Positions 9,086 to 17,637 of a stretch of 64,000 nt of DNA are shown here, piece by piece (the stretch's first letter is position 1; each line of letters starts with the position of its first letter). Below the pieces are notes generated by a model. That model searched no databases. It was not told where the DNA came from and saw nothing but the letters and a program-made list of their open reading frames with translations. A program made the translations under genes and the position numbers. Origin of the DNA: DASUPK01 sp963815045 (GTDB lineage: Bacteria; Actinomycetota; Thermoleophilia; Solirubrobacterales; 70-9); contig CAWFET010000003.1 of the NCBI GenBank assembly GCA_963815045.1, forward strand, positions 744,001 to 808,000, in the 5' to 3' direction.

Positions 9086-9210
9086 GGGCCTACGGGGTTA
9101 GCTGACGGGCTCGCGCCGAAAGAGTGCGCTACGACCTTGTCGATTCGCCCCTGAAGCTCGCGCTTCAGTTGGTTCCCCCGTTCCGGCCAAAGGAGGCCGG
9201 ATTCGGCAGG
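9086..9210 (-). promoter_or_regulatory. cyclic-di-AMP riboswitch (ydaO-yuaA type)
   Basis: Read on the minus strand, the conserved blocks appear in the correct order: GCCGAATCC, a hairpin CCGGCC/GGCCGG (9183-9200), AACGGGGGAACCA, a hairpin CTGAAGC/GCTTCAG (9151-9168), GGGGCGAATC, a small GAC/GTC hairpin, GTAGCGC paired with GGCGCGA, and finally CCCGTCAGCTAACC then CGTAGGC. The last block is the hallmark of this class, and its GGC can close P1 with the first GCC. Known members bind c-di-AMP and mostly switch expression off. No intrinsic terminator is seen, and the ribosome binding site follows at once, so translational control is plausible. The limits are approximate. Confidence 0.88.
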
Positions 9211-9279
9211 TGCAATTAGCCAAGCCCGTACCCGATCGGTACGAGCTCAAACAACGCTAGTGATCTGAACGGTCGGCTG

Positions 9280-9295
9280 CGCCGCTTACGCGGCG
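9280..9295 (-). terminator. short hairpin at the 3' end of the zinc-ribbon/HTH gene
   Basis: CGCCGC, a TTAC loop and GCGGCG form a perfect 6-base-pair hairpin that overlaps the stop codon at 9286-9288. There is no U-tract. It could end transcription of the 9286-9675 gene before the riboswitch, but the evidence is weak. Confidence 0.3.
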
Positions 9296-9675
9296 GCCTT
9301 GACCTTCGGAAGCTTGCCGCCGGCCTCGAGCTCTTCGCGGACCTTGCGCACATGGCCCGTGGAGCAGTTGGCACGCTTGGCGATCACGCCGTCGGGCTCC
9401 TCAGGGCTGCGCTTGAGCTCGAACTCGAGCAGCGCCTGGCGCCGGGAGGCCCAGCCGTCACCCTTCGCGCCGATGGTCGCCTTCTCGACGGCCTTCTCGC
9501 GCTGGCAGTGCAGGCAGAGCCACTGGCCGCCTGTCTTGGTCCAGCCCTCGGGACGGCGGGGCGTGGAGGGACTTCCCGCGGCGTAGCGCACGGTCACCTC
9601 ACAGCCGGCACAGGTCCAGCGCCGGGTCCGGGGTGCGCGAGCGCGCGTGTTGTGAGCGGTCTTGGTCTGGGACAT
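9286..9675 (-). CDS. zinc-ribbon and helix-turn-helix DNA-binding protein
   Basis: 129 residues from the ATG at 9675, with a GGAGGT ribosome binding site. The N-terminus is basic. Two Cys pairs, C-A-G-C (residues 21-24) and C-L-H-C (about 53-56), form a likely zinc ribbon. The C-terminal part, DGVIAKRANCSTGHVRKVREEL, reads as a helix-turn-helix (compare Ala-Lys-Arg then Ser-x-x-x-V-R-K-V). A target is not known. The 219 bases upstream, shared with the divergent membrane-protein gene, are AT-richer than the surroundings and hold a TCAGGC/GCCTGA dyad. The role is inferred from motifs only. Confidence 0.7.
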   Translation of the reverse strand: MSQTKTAHNTRARAPRTRRWTCAGCEVTVRYAAGSPSTPRRPEGWTKTGGQWLCLHCQREKAVEKATIGAKGDGWASRRQALLEFELKRSPEEPDGVIAKRANCSTGHVRKVREELEAGGKLPKVKAAA

Positions 9676-9894
9676 GAGATACCTCCGCGGTCGAGTGCTG
9701 CGTTCGCGAAGGCTCTGTAGATGGAAGAACTGCGCGAAAACGCTGCAAATGCCGGGTTTCCATGGCCCGGCGGGGACGTACATATTAGCAGATGCTGAAA
9801 TACCTGCAAATCAGGCATTTTTGGCCTGAATCGGCCGATTTCACGGCTCGGTGACGCAATTGGACCGCCCGAACCGCTACGAATACCGGCCCCA

Positions 9895-11379
9895 GTGTAT
9901 GGCCTCGATGCAACCGCCGATGCCGGCGGCCGGCTGACCTCGCGATCCACCTGGGCGCTGATGGGCGCCCTGATCGCGCTCGTCGGCGCGCTCTCGCTCT
10001 GCCTGGACCGATTTCACAACGGCGATTTCTACCTCTCGCTTAACAGCGGCCGCTTCATCGCAGAGCACGGCTTCGCGTCGCACGATCCCTTCTCGACGAT
10101 CTCTCACGGCGGCACCTGGCTGAACCAGCAGTGGCTCTCGGAGCTGGCGTTCTTCCGCGTCTCCGAGGTGTTCGGCCCGACCGGGCTGACCGTGCTTTAT
10201 GCGGTGCTGATCACCGCGCCGCTGGCCCTGTTGCTCTGGCTCTGCCGCCGCAAGGGGTGGCCGATGCTCGTGGCCGTCGCCGCCTTCTACTTCCCGGGCG
10301 TACTGGCCGTGGTCCACCCGAGGGCCGCCGGGTTCACGGTGCTGATCTTCAGCCTGCTCGTCGCCCTGCTGGTCGCGATCTGGGGACGCGGGGCCGTCCG
10401 CAGCGGCGATCGAAGAGCCTGGCTCGCCCCGGTCGCGATGCTCGCCCTGTTCGCGCTCTGGGCGAACCTGCACGGCGGGTTCGTCGCCGGCTTCTTGCTC
10501 CTCGGGCTCGCGACCATCGGGCTCGCGATCGATCACTGGCGGGGAATCCCCGGCGCGATACCGCTCTCGCGAGTCGCCACGCTCGGGATCGTGGCGGTGC
10601 TGGCAGCCATCATCGTCACCGTCGCAACGCCGCTCGGCTCGGCGATCTGGGAGTACCTGCTCAGCTTCCAGAATCAGGCCATCTCGCTGGCGAGCACGGA
10701 GTGGGAGTCGGCCTTCAGCTCGCCGCTGGCCGTGGTCTACCTGGCGCTCGCAACCTGCTTCGCGGTCTGGATGTGGGTTCGCTCCCCCCAGCCGCGTCGT
10801 GCCACGACGCTGCTCGTCACGGCGGGATTCCTCGTCTTCGCCGGCTACTCGATCCGGAACATCGTCTTCGTCGGGCCCATCCTGGCGCTGCAGGTCGCCT
10901 GGACGGCGCCGAACCGCCGCCCGGTCCGGCTGCGCGGCCCGGTCGTCCTCTTCGGCGCGGCGGCCGCGGCGGCGACCCTGGTGTGGGCCCTGGTGCTCGG
11001 CCCCGCCCGCGACGATCCGACGCTCGGCTTCCCGGTCGCCGACTACGCGATCGCCCATCCCCCGAAGAAGGGGCGCATCGTCACCTACGCGGGAGTCGGC
11101 TCCTACATCAACTGGCGCTCACCGAGCACGCGGGTGGTCATCAACGGCTGGCTCGAGCATTACACGCCGCAGGAGCTCCGCGACAACTACGGCGTGCTCA
11201 GGGCCTGGACCAGCGATCTCCCCGGGGCGCTGCGGCGCATCCATGCGGGCGCGGTCATCACCCACGTCCAGACCGCGATCCGGGAGCTCGAGGTTGCGGG
11301 GTTCCGGCCCGAGTACAGCTCGGCCGATGGGACCTATCTGGTTCGCGTTCCTCGCCACACGAGGTTGACCGGGCCTTAA
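9895..11379 (+). CDS. polytopic membrane protein, glycosyltransferase-like
   Basis: 494 residues with about ten hydrophobic spans. The first extracytoplasmic loop has D-R-F-H-N-G-D-F-Y and T-W-L-N-Q-Q-W-L-S-E, resembling the catalytic first loop of GT-C-type or mannosyltransferase-like membrane enzymes. The C-terminal 110 residues are soluble: FPVADYAIAHPPKKGRIVTYAGVGSYINWR. A GTG at 9895 is the only start near the 5' end; an in-frame ATG at 9961 would cut into the first span. It is followed after 27 bases by the mannosyltransferase gene, so the two may form an operon for surface glycan synthesis. Confidence 0.65.
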   Translation: MYGLDATADAGGRLTSRSTWALMGALIALVGALSLCLDRFHNGDFYLSLNSGRFIAEHGFASHDPFSTISHGGTWLNQQWLSELAFFRVSEVFGPTGLTVLYAVLITAPLALLLWLCRRKGWPMLVAVAAFYFPGVLAVVHPRAAGFTVLIFSLLVALLVAIWGRGAVRSGDRRAWLAPVAMLALFALWANLHGGFVAGFLLLGLATIGLAIDHWRGIPGAIPLSRVATLGIVAVLAAIIVTVATPLGSAIWEYLLSFQNQAISLASTEWESAFSSPLAVVYLALATCFAVWMWVRSPQPRRATTLLVTAGFLVFAGYSIRNIVFVGPILALQVAWTAPNRRPVRLRGPVVLFGAAAAAATLVWALVLGPARDDPTLGFPVADYAIAHPPKKGRIVTYAGVGSYINWRSPSTRVVINGWLEHYTPQELRDNYGVLRAWTSDLPGALRRIHAGAVITHVQTAIRELEVAGFRPEYSSADGTYLVRVPRHTRLTGP

Positions 11380-11406
11380 AGGCTCGCTCTAGCATCACGC
11401 GCTCCG

Positions 11407-12759
11407 ATGGAGTCGCATCCCGGAACCGCTGACCCTGTGATCGAGCCGACCGCGCTCGGGCCGCCGAAGGTCCCGGCGCTGCCGCGGGTAAGGCCCGCGC
11501 ACCGGGTCATCCTCGCCAACGGCTTCCTCGGCGGGATGCTGATCGCCGGGTTCCTGATGGCGGCGGGGGCGGCCGCGAAGCACTACGGCCCGACGCTGCA
11601 CATCCACCACGGCCTTCCGGCCGATCTGCGGGGCCCCCTGCACGGCCTCGGCCTGTCGATGAGTGGTGACGCGTTCGCGGCCCTCTTCATCGTGCTCGCC
11701 CTCTGCTACCTCGGCGTCCTGCTCTTCGCGGACTCGGTCACCTTCCGCGTCGGGGTGGGGGCGATCGTCGCACTGAACCTGATCTTCCTGATCGCTCCGC
11801 CGCTGCTCTCGAGCGACATCTTCAACTACGTGGGGTACGCGCGGCTGGACGCCGTCCATCACCTGAACCCGTACGTGCATCCCCTCTCCGCGGCACCCAC
11901 CGATCCCTCCTACATATACGTGGGCTGGCCGCTCAACACGACGGCATACGGGCCGCTCTTCACGCTCGGCACCCTGCCGCTCGGGTGGGTCGGATTCACG
12001 TCCGGGATCTGGCTGCTCAAGGCCTCCGCAGCGCTCGCGAGCCTCGGCTGCGTGGCGCTCCTCTGGATGTGCGCGACCCGCCTCGGGCGGCCTGGCCTTC
12101 CGGCGATTCTGTTCTTCGGCCTCAATCCGGTCGTCCTCGCCTATGCCGTCGGCGGGGGCCACAACGACCTGCTGATGCTGGTGGCTGCGCTCGGGGGCAT
12201 CTACATGCTGCTGGGCGCCCGCGAGTCGGGAATGGCCGCTCTGGTGGTGGCGGTGGCCGTGAAGAGCTCGTCCGTTGTGCTGCTGCCCTTCGCGCTGCTC
12301 GGCTCGCGGCGGCCGTTGAAGGCGATTCTCTGGGGCGTGGCGGCGGCCGTGGTGATCGGCGCGGCGACGCTGATCGCGTTCGGCACCCACATCTCGAGCC
12401 TCCTGCACGTGCTCCAGCACGACGCCCGCCTGCAGACGCCCAACGACATCCCCGGTGTGGTCAACGACGTGCTTGGGCTGGGCATCTCCGTCCATACGCT
12501 GGGCAGGATCGGAATGCTGATTCTGCTGCCGACGGTCGCCCTGCTCCTGGTCCGGGTCTATCGCGGGGGCGACTGGCTCGAGAACGCCGGGTGGGCGACC
12601 TTTGCCGTCTTGGTCACCACCACCTGGTTCCTGCCCTGGTACCTGATCTGGTTCCTGCCGCTGGCCGCGCTCGCCGTCCGGCCCTACCAGCGCTACACGG
12701 CCCTGGCCCTGACCGCGCTGGCGATCGGGCTGCAGCTGCCGCTGATCTTCGGCAAATAA
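11407..12759 (+). CDS. polyprenol-phosphomannose-type alpha-mannosyltransferase (GT-C, MptA/B-like)
   Basis: 450 residues with 11 to 13 hydrophobic spans. The segment L-L-S-S-D-I-F-N-Y-V-G-Y-A-R followed by H-H-L-N-P-Y is characteristic of actinobacterial alpha-1,6-mannopyranosyltransferases. T-A-Y-G-P-L and G-G-G-H-N-D-L also belong to this group. These enzymes use polyprenyl-phosphate mannose outside the membrane to extend lipomannan or related glycans, with the Asp of the S-S-D loop as candidate catalytic residue. The GH76 mannanase-like gene at 7613 and the preceding membrane protein fit the same pathway. The acceptor cannot be predicted. Confidence 0.78.
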   Translation: MESHPGTADPVIEPTALGPPKVPALPRVRPAHRVILANGFLGGMLIAGFLMAAGAAAKHYGPTLHIHHGLPADLRGPLHGLGLSMSGDAFAALFIVLALCYLGVLLFADSVTFRVGVGAIVALNLIFLIAPPLLSSDIFNYVGYARLDAVHHLNPYVHPLSAAPTDPSYIYVGWPLNTTAYGPLFTLGTLPLGWVGFTSGIWLLKASAALASLGCVALLWMCATRLGRPGLPAILFFGLNPVVLAYAVGGGHNDLLMLVAALGGIYMLLGARESGMAALVVAVAVKSSSVVLLPFALLGSRRPLKAILWGVAAAVVIGAATLIAFGTHISSLLHVLQHDARLQTPNDIPGVVNDVLGLGISVHTLGRIGMLILLPTVALLLVRVYRGGDWLENAGWATFAVLVTTTWFLPWYLIWFLPLAALAVRPYQRYTALALTALAIGLQLPLIFGK

Positions 12760-13347
12760 CTACTGACCGAGAATCTTGGCCTTCTCGGCCTCGAACTCGG
12801 CTTCGGTCAGGGCTCCCGACTCCTTCAGCTTGGCGAGCTTCTCGAGCTGTGTGACCGGATCGATCTGGGGCTGGGCGGGCGCCTGCGGGGTCATGCCGGG
12901 TACCTGCCCCATGCCCGGCACCTGGCCCATGCCGCCCTGCATCCCGGCGGCCTGGGCGCGCATCTGCTCGGCCTGCTGCATCAGCTGGCCGATCTGGTTG
13001 GGGTCGATCCCGGCCGAGGCGAGCGCGGCGTTCTGCTGCGCGTCGCTCGAGTAGTCGACGATGATCTTGTCGTGGTCTGACGGGTCGTAGACCACCGGGA
13101 CCGTCTGGCCGGCGCTCGGCACGGCGAGCTGGGGAAAGCTGAAGCGCTTCTTGACCTCGAACTCCGGCTCGTCGTCGGGCTGGACACGCAGGTGGGCCTT
13201 GAGCGCGAGCTCGGTGTTCCCGATCACGCCCTCGGCTCCGCGGGTCACCGCCATCCCCTTCTCGGCAATCTCCACCACGGTCGCATTGGCGTGCTTTCCG
13301 TTCTCCTCGAGCTGCTTGAGGAGTCTCTTCGACGGCTTACCCAGCAT
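12760..13347 (-). CDS. SHOCT-domain protein
   Basis: 195 residues, with AAGGAG 6 bases before the ATG. The N-terminal 110 residues form a beta-rich domain with ATVVEIAEKGMAVTRG and VVYDPSDHDKIIVDY, similar to short DUF3592-type barrels. A Met/Gln/Gly-rich linker contains a perfect 7-residue tandem repeat (GMGQVPG twice, near residues 138-151). The last 35 residues, PVTQLEKLAKLKESGALTEA, are a SHOCT domain, thought to mediate oligomerisation. There is no membrane span. Its stop codon abuts the end of the mannosyltransferase gene. Confidence 0.78.
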   Translation of the reverse strand: MLGKPSKRLLKQLEENGKHANATVVEIAEKGMAVTRGAEGVIGNTELALKAHLRVQPDDEPEFEVKKRFSFPQLAVPSAGQTVPVVYDPSDHDKIIVDYSSDAQQNAALASAGIDPNQIGQLMQQAEQMRAQAAGMQGGMGQVPGMGQVPGMTPQAPAQPQIDPVTQLEKLAKLKESGALTEAEFEAEKAKILGQ

Positions 13348-13431
13348 TGGCTTCTCCTTGTCGAGGCACGGAACGCCACCCTAGCGCCCCGTTTGAGGGG
13401 CGGCAGGGGGTTCCATGACTGTGCGCGACGG

Positions 13432-14411
13432 CTATCTGGGTGGCCCGCCGTACAGCGGGGCCCCGACCAGCGGCAGGACGACGGTGCAGGGGACGGCTGC
13501 CGGGTGCTCTGGATCGAGCGCGTTGAGGACGTCCTGGGCGACGATCGGATCGGCCGCCATCGAGACGTGCTCCGCCTGGTCGAGCGGGCATTGTTTCTGG
13601 ACGACCAGGTTCGTCATGTTGGGCGCCTGCTCGATGCCGCTCGTGTAGGGGGCGACCAGCTCGTCGTTCCGGGTGACGATGCTCGTGTAGGTCACGCCCG
13701 GAACGGCGACGCCGCCGTCGCGCAGCCTGTCCATGAACGCCGACCCGGCGAGGAACTCGGGGCACGAGGCGCAGAAGGACGAGACCGCCTGCTCGGCGGC
13801 GCCGGACAGCCCGAAGACCCTGCCGAGCTGGTCGATCGTGCCGAGCCCGGCGAGGTTCGTCCCGTGCCAGAGGGTGGTGATGCCGACGTAGTTGCTGACG
13901 ACCTGTTCTCCGCCGAGGAACTTGACGTAGTAGTCCGGCATCAGGCTGCCCTCGGAATGCCCGACGATGTCGACGTGTGCGGCGCCGGTGGCGGTCCGGA
14001 CGCGGTCTACGAACGCCGATAGCTGCGCGGCGCTCTCCTCCATCGTCGTCAGGCCGCCCGGCTGGTAGCCGGGGAAGGACACGTTCGGCCTGGTCCCGTA
14101 GGTGAGGGAGAAGACGCAGTAGCCGTGATTGGCGAGCACGGGGGAGAAGGCCCAGAAGTCGTCGGTCTGGTTGGCGAGCAGGCCATGGACCAGGATCACC
14201 GGCCGCGGGTGGGCGGCGCTCGGCACGCACGACCAGTCGTTGGAGCCGGGCGGCGGCGAATCCGGGTGCTGGCCCTGCGCCAGGATGCCCTGCGTGAAGT
14301 CGTAGCTGACCGGATAGGTGGTGGCGCCCGCGCAGGGCCGGTGCAGCTAAGAGCGACGACGACGGCGAACGCCGCAACGGCCAAAGCTCTCGGTACCCCC
14401 CGGGTCCCCAT
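13432..14411 (-). CDS. secreted lipase/esterase, alpha/beta fold, frameshifted after the signal peptide
   Basis: The body reads in one frame from 14346 down to 13432: YPVSYDFTQGILAQ, then PRPVILVHGLLANQ, a V-G-H-S-E-G nucleophile elbow, and paired Cys residues. This matches secreted actinobacterial lipases. The only good start, ATG 14411, and its signal peptide (MGTRGVPRALAVAAFAVVVA, ending A-R-A) lie in another frame, and the body frame hits TAG at 14347-14349. Adding one base after GCGCGGGCG near 14325 would join ARA directly to ATTYPVSYDF. A one-base loss, in the genome or the assembly, explains this. The mature enzyme would hydrolyse lipid esters outside the cell. Confidence 0.75.
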
Positions 14412-14446
14412 TGCCGGGCGGGAATCTACCCGCATATGATCGCTTC

Positions 14447-15889
14447 ATGCGCCAGCTGACCAGCCTCGACGCGCAGTTCCTGGCGCTGGAGAGCTCACAT
14501 CAGACCGGGCACGTGGCGGGCCTCACCATCCTGGACCCGTCGACGACGCCGAGCGGGGATCTCACCTTCCAGGACATCCGCCGCCTGATGGAGGAGCGGC
14601 TCCCGTTGCTGCCGCCGCTGCGCTGGCGACTTGTCGAGGTGCCGTTCGGGCTCGACTACCCGTACTGGCTTGACGATCCGAACTTCGATCTCGACTTCCA
14701 CGTGCGGGAGCTGGCGCTGCCCCCAGGCGGCGCCAGGGAGAAGCTCGCCGAGCAGGTGGCGCGGATCGCCGCCCGGCCGCTGGACCGCTCGCGTCCGCTC
14801 TGGGAGCTCTACCTGGTCCACGGGCTCGAGGACGGCAACAAGGCGCTGCTCACCAAGATCCACCACTCGGTGATCGACGGCCTCTCTGGTGCGGAGATCA
14901 TGGGCGTGCTCTTCGACCTCGAGCCGGAGGGCCGGGAGCTGCCCGAGCCGAGCCAGAACGGCGGCGACCGCCAGCCGACTGAGCTCGAGATGCTCACGCG
15001 CGGCCTGATGGGCCTGCCGCGCTACCCGCTTCGGATCCTGCGCTCCTTGCCGCGGGCGTTGCCGAACCTCGACGAGTCCCCGGTGTTCTCGGGAATACCG
15101 GGGACGGGCCTGGTGGCGAAGCTCGCCGACAGGCTGACCCGCCCGCTCAGCAACCGGGAGACCGGGGTGCTCGCGCACACCACCTACAAGGCTCCGAGGA
15201 CCCAGTTCAACGGCCGCATCTCGCCGCACCGGCGCTTCGCGTTCGGACAGCTCGACCTGGAGGAGGTCAAGGAGGTCAAGAACAAGCACGGCGTCACGGT
15301 GAACGACGTGGTCGTCGCCATCTGCGCGGGGGCCGTGCGGAGCTGGCTGCTCGAGCACGACGATCTCCCACCGGACCCACTCGTCGTTCAGATTCCCGTC
15401 TCGGTGCGGACCGATGAGGAGATGGGCACCTACGGCAACCGGATCATGCTGATGAGCGCTCCCTTCTTCACCAACGAGCCGAACGCGGTGAGGCGGCTCG
15501 AGAAGACCCACCGGGCGCTCGCCGCGATGAAGGAGCATCACCGGGCCCTGCCGGCCGAGCTGCTCCAGGACACCAACCACTTCATCCCGCCGGCGGTCTT
15601 CGCCCGGGCGGCGAGGGCCACCTTCGCGATCTCGACCGGCGCCGGGCGGCCCACCTGGAACCTCGTCGTCTCCAACGTGCCCGGCCCGCAGTTCCCGCTC
15701 TACTGCGCGGGCGCGCGGCTCGTCGGCAACTACCCGGTGTCGGTGATCACGGACGGCATGGGCCTCAACATGACCGTGATGAGCTACTGCGGGAAGATGG
15801 ACTTCGGCATCGTCTCCGACCGCGACCAGATCCCGGATCTCTGGTCGATGCTCGACCGCCTGCGCGATTCGCTCGAGGAGCTCAAGTAG
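14447..15889 (+). CDS. wax ester synthase / diacylglycerol acyltransferase (WS/DGAT)
   Basis: 480 residues beginning MRQLTSLDAQFLALESS, the standard opening of the family. The active-site motif H-H-S-V-I-D-G is at residues 139-145. N-D-V-V-V-A-I-C (after KHGVTV) and the closing N-M-T-V-M-S-Y-C are further family blocks. The enzyme joins fatty acyl-CoA to a fatty alcohol or diacylglycerol to make storage wax esters or triacylglycerol at the membrane. The next gene, 53 bases downstream, is an acyl-ACP thioesterase that could supply acyl groups. The ATG at 14447 was chosen because conservation begins there. Confidence 0.92.
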   Translation: MRQLTSLDAQFLALESSHQTGHVAGLTILDPSTTPSGDLTFQDIRRLMEERLPLLPPLRWRLVEVPFGLDYPYWLDDPNFDLDFHVRELALPPGGAREKLAEQVARIAARPLDRSRPLWELYLVHGLEDGNKALLTKIHHSVIDGLSGAEIMGVLFDLEPEGRELPEPSQNGGDRQPTELEMLTRGLMGLPRYPLRILRSLPRALPNLDESPVFSGIPGTGLVAKLADRLTRPLSNRETGVLAHTTYKAPRTQFNGRISPHRRFAFGQLDLEEVKEVKNKHGVTVNDVVVAICAGAVRSWLLEHDDLPPDPLVVQIPVSVRTDEEMGTYGNRIMLMSAPFFTNEPNAVRRLEKTHRALAAMKEHHRALPAELLQDTNHFIPPAVFARAARATFAISTGAGRPTWNLVVSNVPGPQFPLYCAGARLVGNYPVSVITDGMGLNMTVMSYCGKMDFGIVSDRDQIPDLWSMLDRLRDSLEELK

Positions 15890-15942
15890 CGGAGCTCACG
15901 GAACTGGTCGATCGGCCCGGAGGCCGGTCTTACGAGCAGGAG

Positions 15943-16596
15943 ATGCGCCCCGGCATCGCCGACTCCGGCGCAACCGGCCGCTGCCGCCTGGACGCGATGG
16001 CCCGCTGGCTTCAGGACGTCGCCTACTCCGACCTCGTCGACGCCGGCTTCGAGGGAAGGGGCGCCTGGATCGTGCGTCGCACACGGGTGCGGGTCGCGGG
16101 CTTTCCGCGCTTCGGTGAGGACCTGAGGGTGCGGACGTTCTGCAGCGGCATCGGACGCTTCTCCGCGGAGCGGCGCACCTCGATCGAGGGCGAGAACGCC
16201 TCCGTCGAGACGGTCTCCGTCTGGGTCTGCCTCGATCCCGAGCGCGGCAGGCCGATGCGCTTTCCTCCGGACTTCCTCGCCGTCTACGAGGAGAGCGCCG
16301 CCGGCCGCGACGCGAACGTCCGGGTGCGACATCCCGATCCACCGGCGGACGCCGAGCGCTCGACCTGGCACTTCCGTGCGGTGGAGGTCGACCCCGCCGC
16401 GCACATCAACAACTCGCACTACTGGACTCCGCTGGACGAGGAGCTCGCCGCGGGCCCCGACCTCGAATCGATCGACGTGGAGATCGAATATCGCGACCCG
16501 GCGATGCCGGGCGAGGTGGAGGTGCTGCGGCAGGGCTCGTCGATGTGGATCGCGAGCGCGGACGGGACCGTCCACGCCTCGCTGCTGCGGGCCTAG
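15943..16596 (+). CDS. acyl-ACP thioesterase (FatA-like hot-dog protein)
   Basis: 217 residues from the only ATG, but family-like sequence starts earlier in frame (LVDRPGGRSYEQEMRPGIAD). A CTG at 15904 may therefore be the real start. Two hot-dog domains are visible: RLDAMARWLQDVAYSDL with RTRVRVAGFPRFGEDLRVRT, then FRAVEVDPAAHINNSHYW, where the D-x-x-x-H-x-N-N-x-x-Y pattern marks the second helix and active-site region. It would release free fatty acids from acyl carrier protein. The stop overlaps the convergent hydrolase gene by the four bases CTAG. Confidence 0.82.
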   Translation: MRPGIADSGATGRCRLDAMARWLQDVAYSDLVDAGFEGRGAWIVRRTRVRVAGFPRFGEDLRVRTFCSGIGRFSAERRTSIEGENASVETVSVWVCLDPERGRPMRFPPDFLAVYEESAAGRDANVRVRHPDPPADAERSTWHFRAVEVDPAAHINNSHYWTPLDEELAAGPDLESIDVEIEYRDPAMPGEVEVLRQGSSMWIASADGTVHASLLRA

Positions 16597-17495
16597 GCCG
16601 TCGCTCGGGCCTTCGCGCCGTCGGCGGCCCGCGCATGCTCGGCGACCGCATCGATGATCCGAGGCCAGACGGCGCGGGGGAGGTCGTGACCCATGCCCTC
16701 GATCATCATCAGGCGGGCGCCCGGGATCGCCTTCGCGGTGGCCCGGCCGCCCGAGGGGCGGATCAGCTTGTCCACGGTTCCGTGGATCACCAGCGTGGGG
16801 GCCTTGATGCGCGCGAGCTCGCCGGTGCGATCGCCTGAGGCGATGACCGCTCCCAGCTGCCGCCCGCCCGCCCGGACGTCGAAGCCGCGGTCATAGCTGC
16901 GGCCGGCCCGCTCGCGGACGTACTGCTCGTCCCGGGGAAATCCAGTGGATCCGACGAGGCCGAAGACCTCTGCGGAGCGCTCGATGTAGCCCTCGCGGTC
17001 GTGGGGAGGGGGGCGGAGCAGGTAGCGGTAGACCGAGAGGGCGGGCTGCCCGTGCCAGCGGCTGCCGGTCGTCGACATGATCGAGGTGAGCGAGCGGACC
17101 ACCTCGGGATGCTCGGCAGCCAACATCTGTCCGATCATGCCGCCCATCGAGGCCCCGACGACATGCGCCGGGGCGATTTCGAGCTCTCGCATCAGCGCGG
17201 CGGTGTCCTCGGCCATGTCGGAGAGCGAGTACTGCTCCGGGCCGACACGCCGGCGGAGCATCTGACCGAGGCTCGGGGGCCGAAAGTCGAAATGGGTGGA
17301 GCGGCCGATGTCCCGGTTATCGAAGCGCACGACGCGGAAGCCGCGCTCCGCCAGCGCCTCACAGAAGTCTTCGTGCCAGGCGATCATCTGGGTCGCGAGA
17401 CCCATGATCAGGAGGATCGGCGTGTCGTCCGGGTCGCCGAAGCTCTCGTAACAGAGGGTCACCCCTCGGCCTACTTCACACAGCTCTTCCGCCAT
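16593..17495 (-). CDS. alpha/beta hydrolase
   Basis: 300 residues. The fold landmarks are complete: ILLIMGLATQMIAW (oxyanion loop), FDNRDIGRST, a V-G-A-S-M-G-G nucleophile elbow with Ser116, P-T-L-V-I-H-G-T-V-D-K with the acidic residue, and G-M-G-H-D-L-P with the catalytic His. N-R-D-I-G-R-S resembles members related to esterases, haloperoxidase-like enzymes and aclacinomycin methylesterase. There is no signal peptide, so it is cytoplasmic. The substrate is unknown. It converges on the thioesterase gene. Confidence 0.85.
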   Translation of the reverse strand: MAEELCEVGRGVTLCYESFGDPDDTPILLIMGLATQMIAWHEDFCEALAERGFRVVRFDNRDIGRSTHFDFRPPSLGQMLRRRVGPEQYSLSDMAEDTAALMRELEIAPAHVVGASMGGMIGQMLAAEHPEVVRSLTSIMSTTGSRWHGQPALSVYRYLLRPPPHDREGYIERSAEVFGLVGSTGFPRDEQYVRERAGRSYDRGFDVRAGGRQLGAVIASGDRTGELARIKAPTLVIHGTVDKLIRPSGGRATAKAIPGARLMMIEGMGHDLPRAVWPRIIDAVAEHARAADGAKARATA

Positions 17496-17637
17496 CCACG
17501 AATCCTAGGGGTCGTGCTCAGGCCGCCGTTTCGCAAGCGATCTTGCACGCCTGTTAGCAACTGCTGACAATTCGGGGGCGAAGCTCTAGCCTGGCCACAG
17601 CCGCCGGGCTTGCAGGGCCCGCGGCGTTGCACTGCCG

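Noticed and set aside
17496..17637. A possible riboswitch before the NlpC/P60-like gene, as is common for cell-wall hydrolases
   Set aside because: The ydaO blocks (GGGGAACC, GTCAGCTAACC) are absent in this leader.
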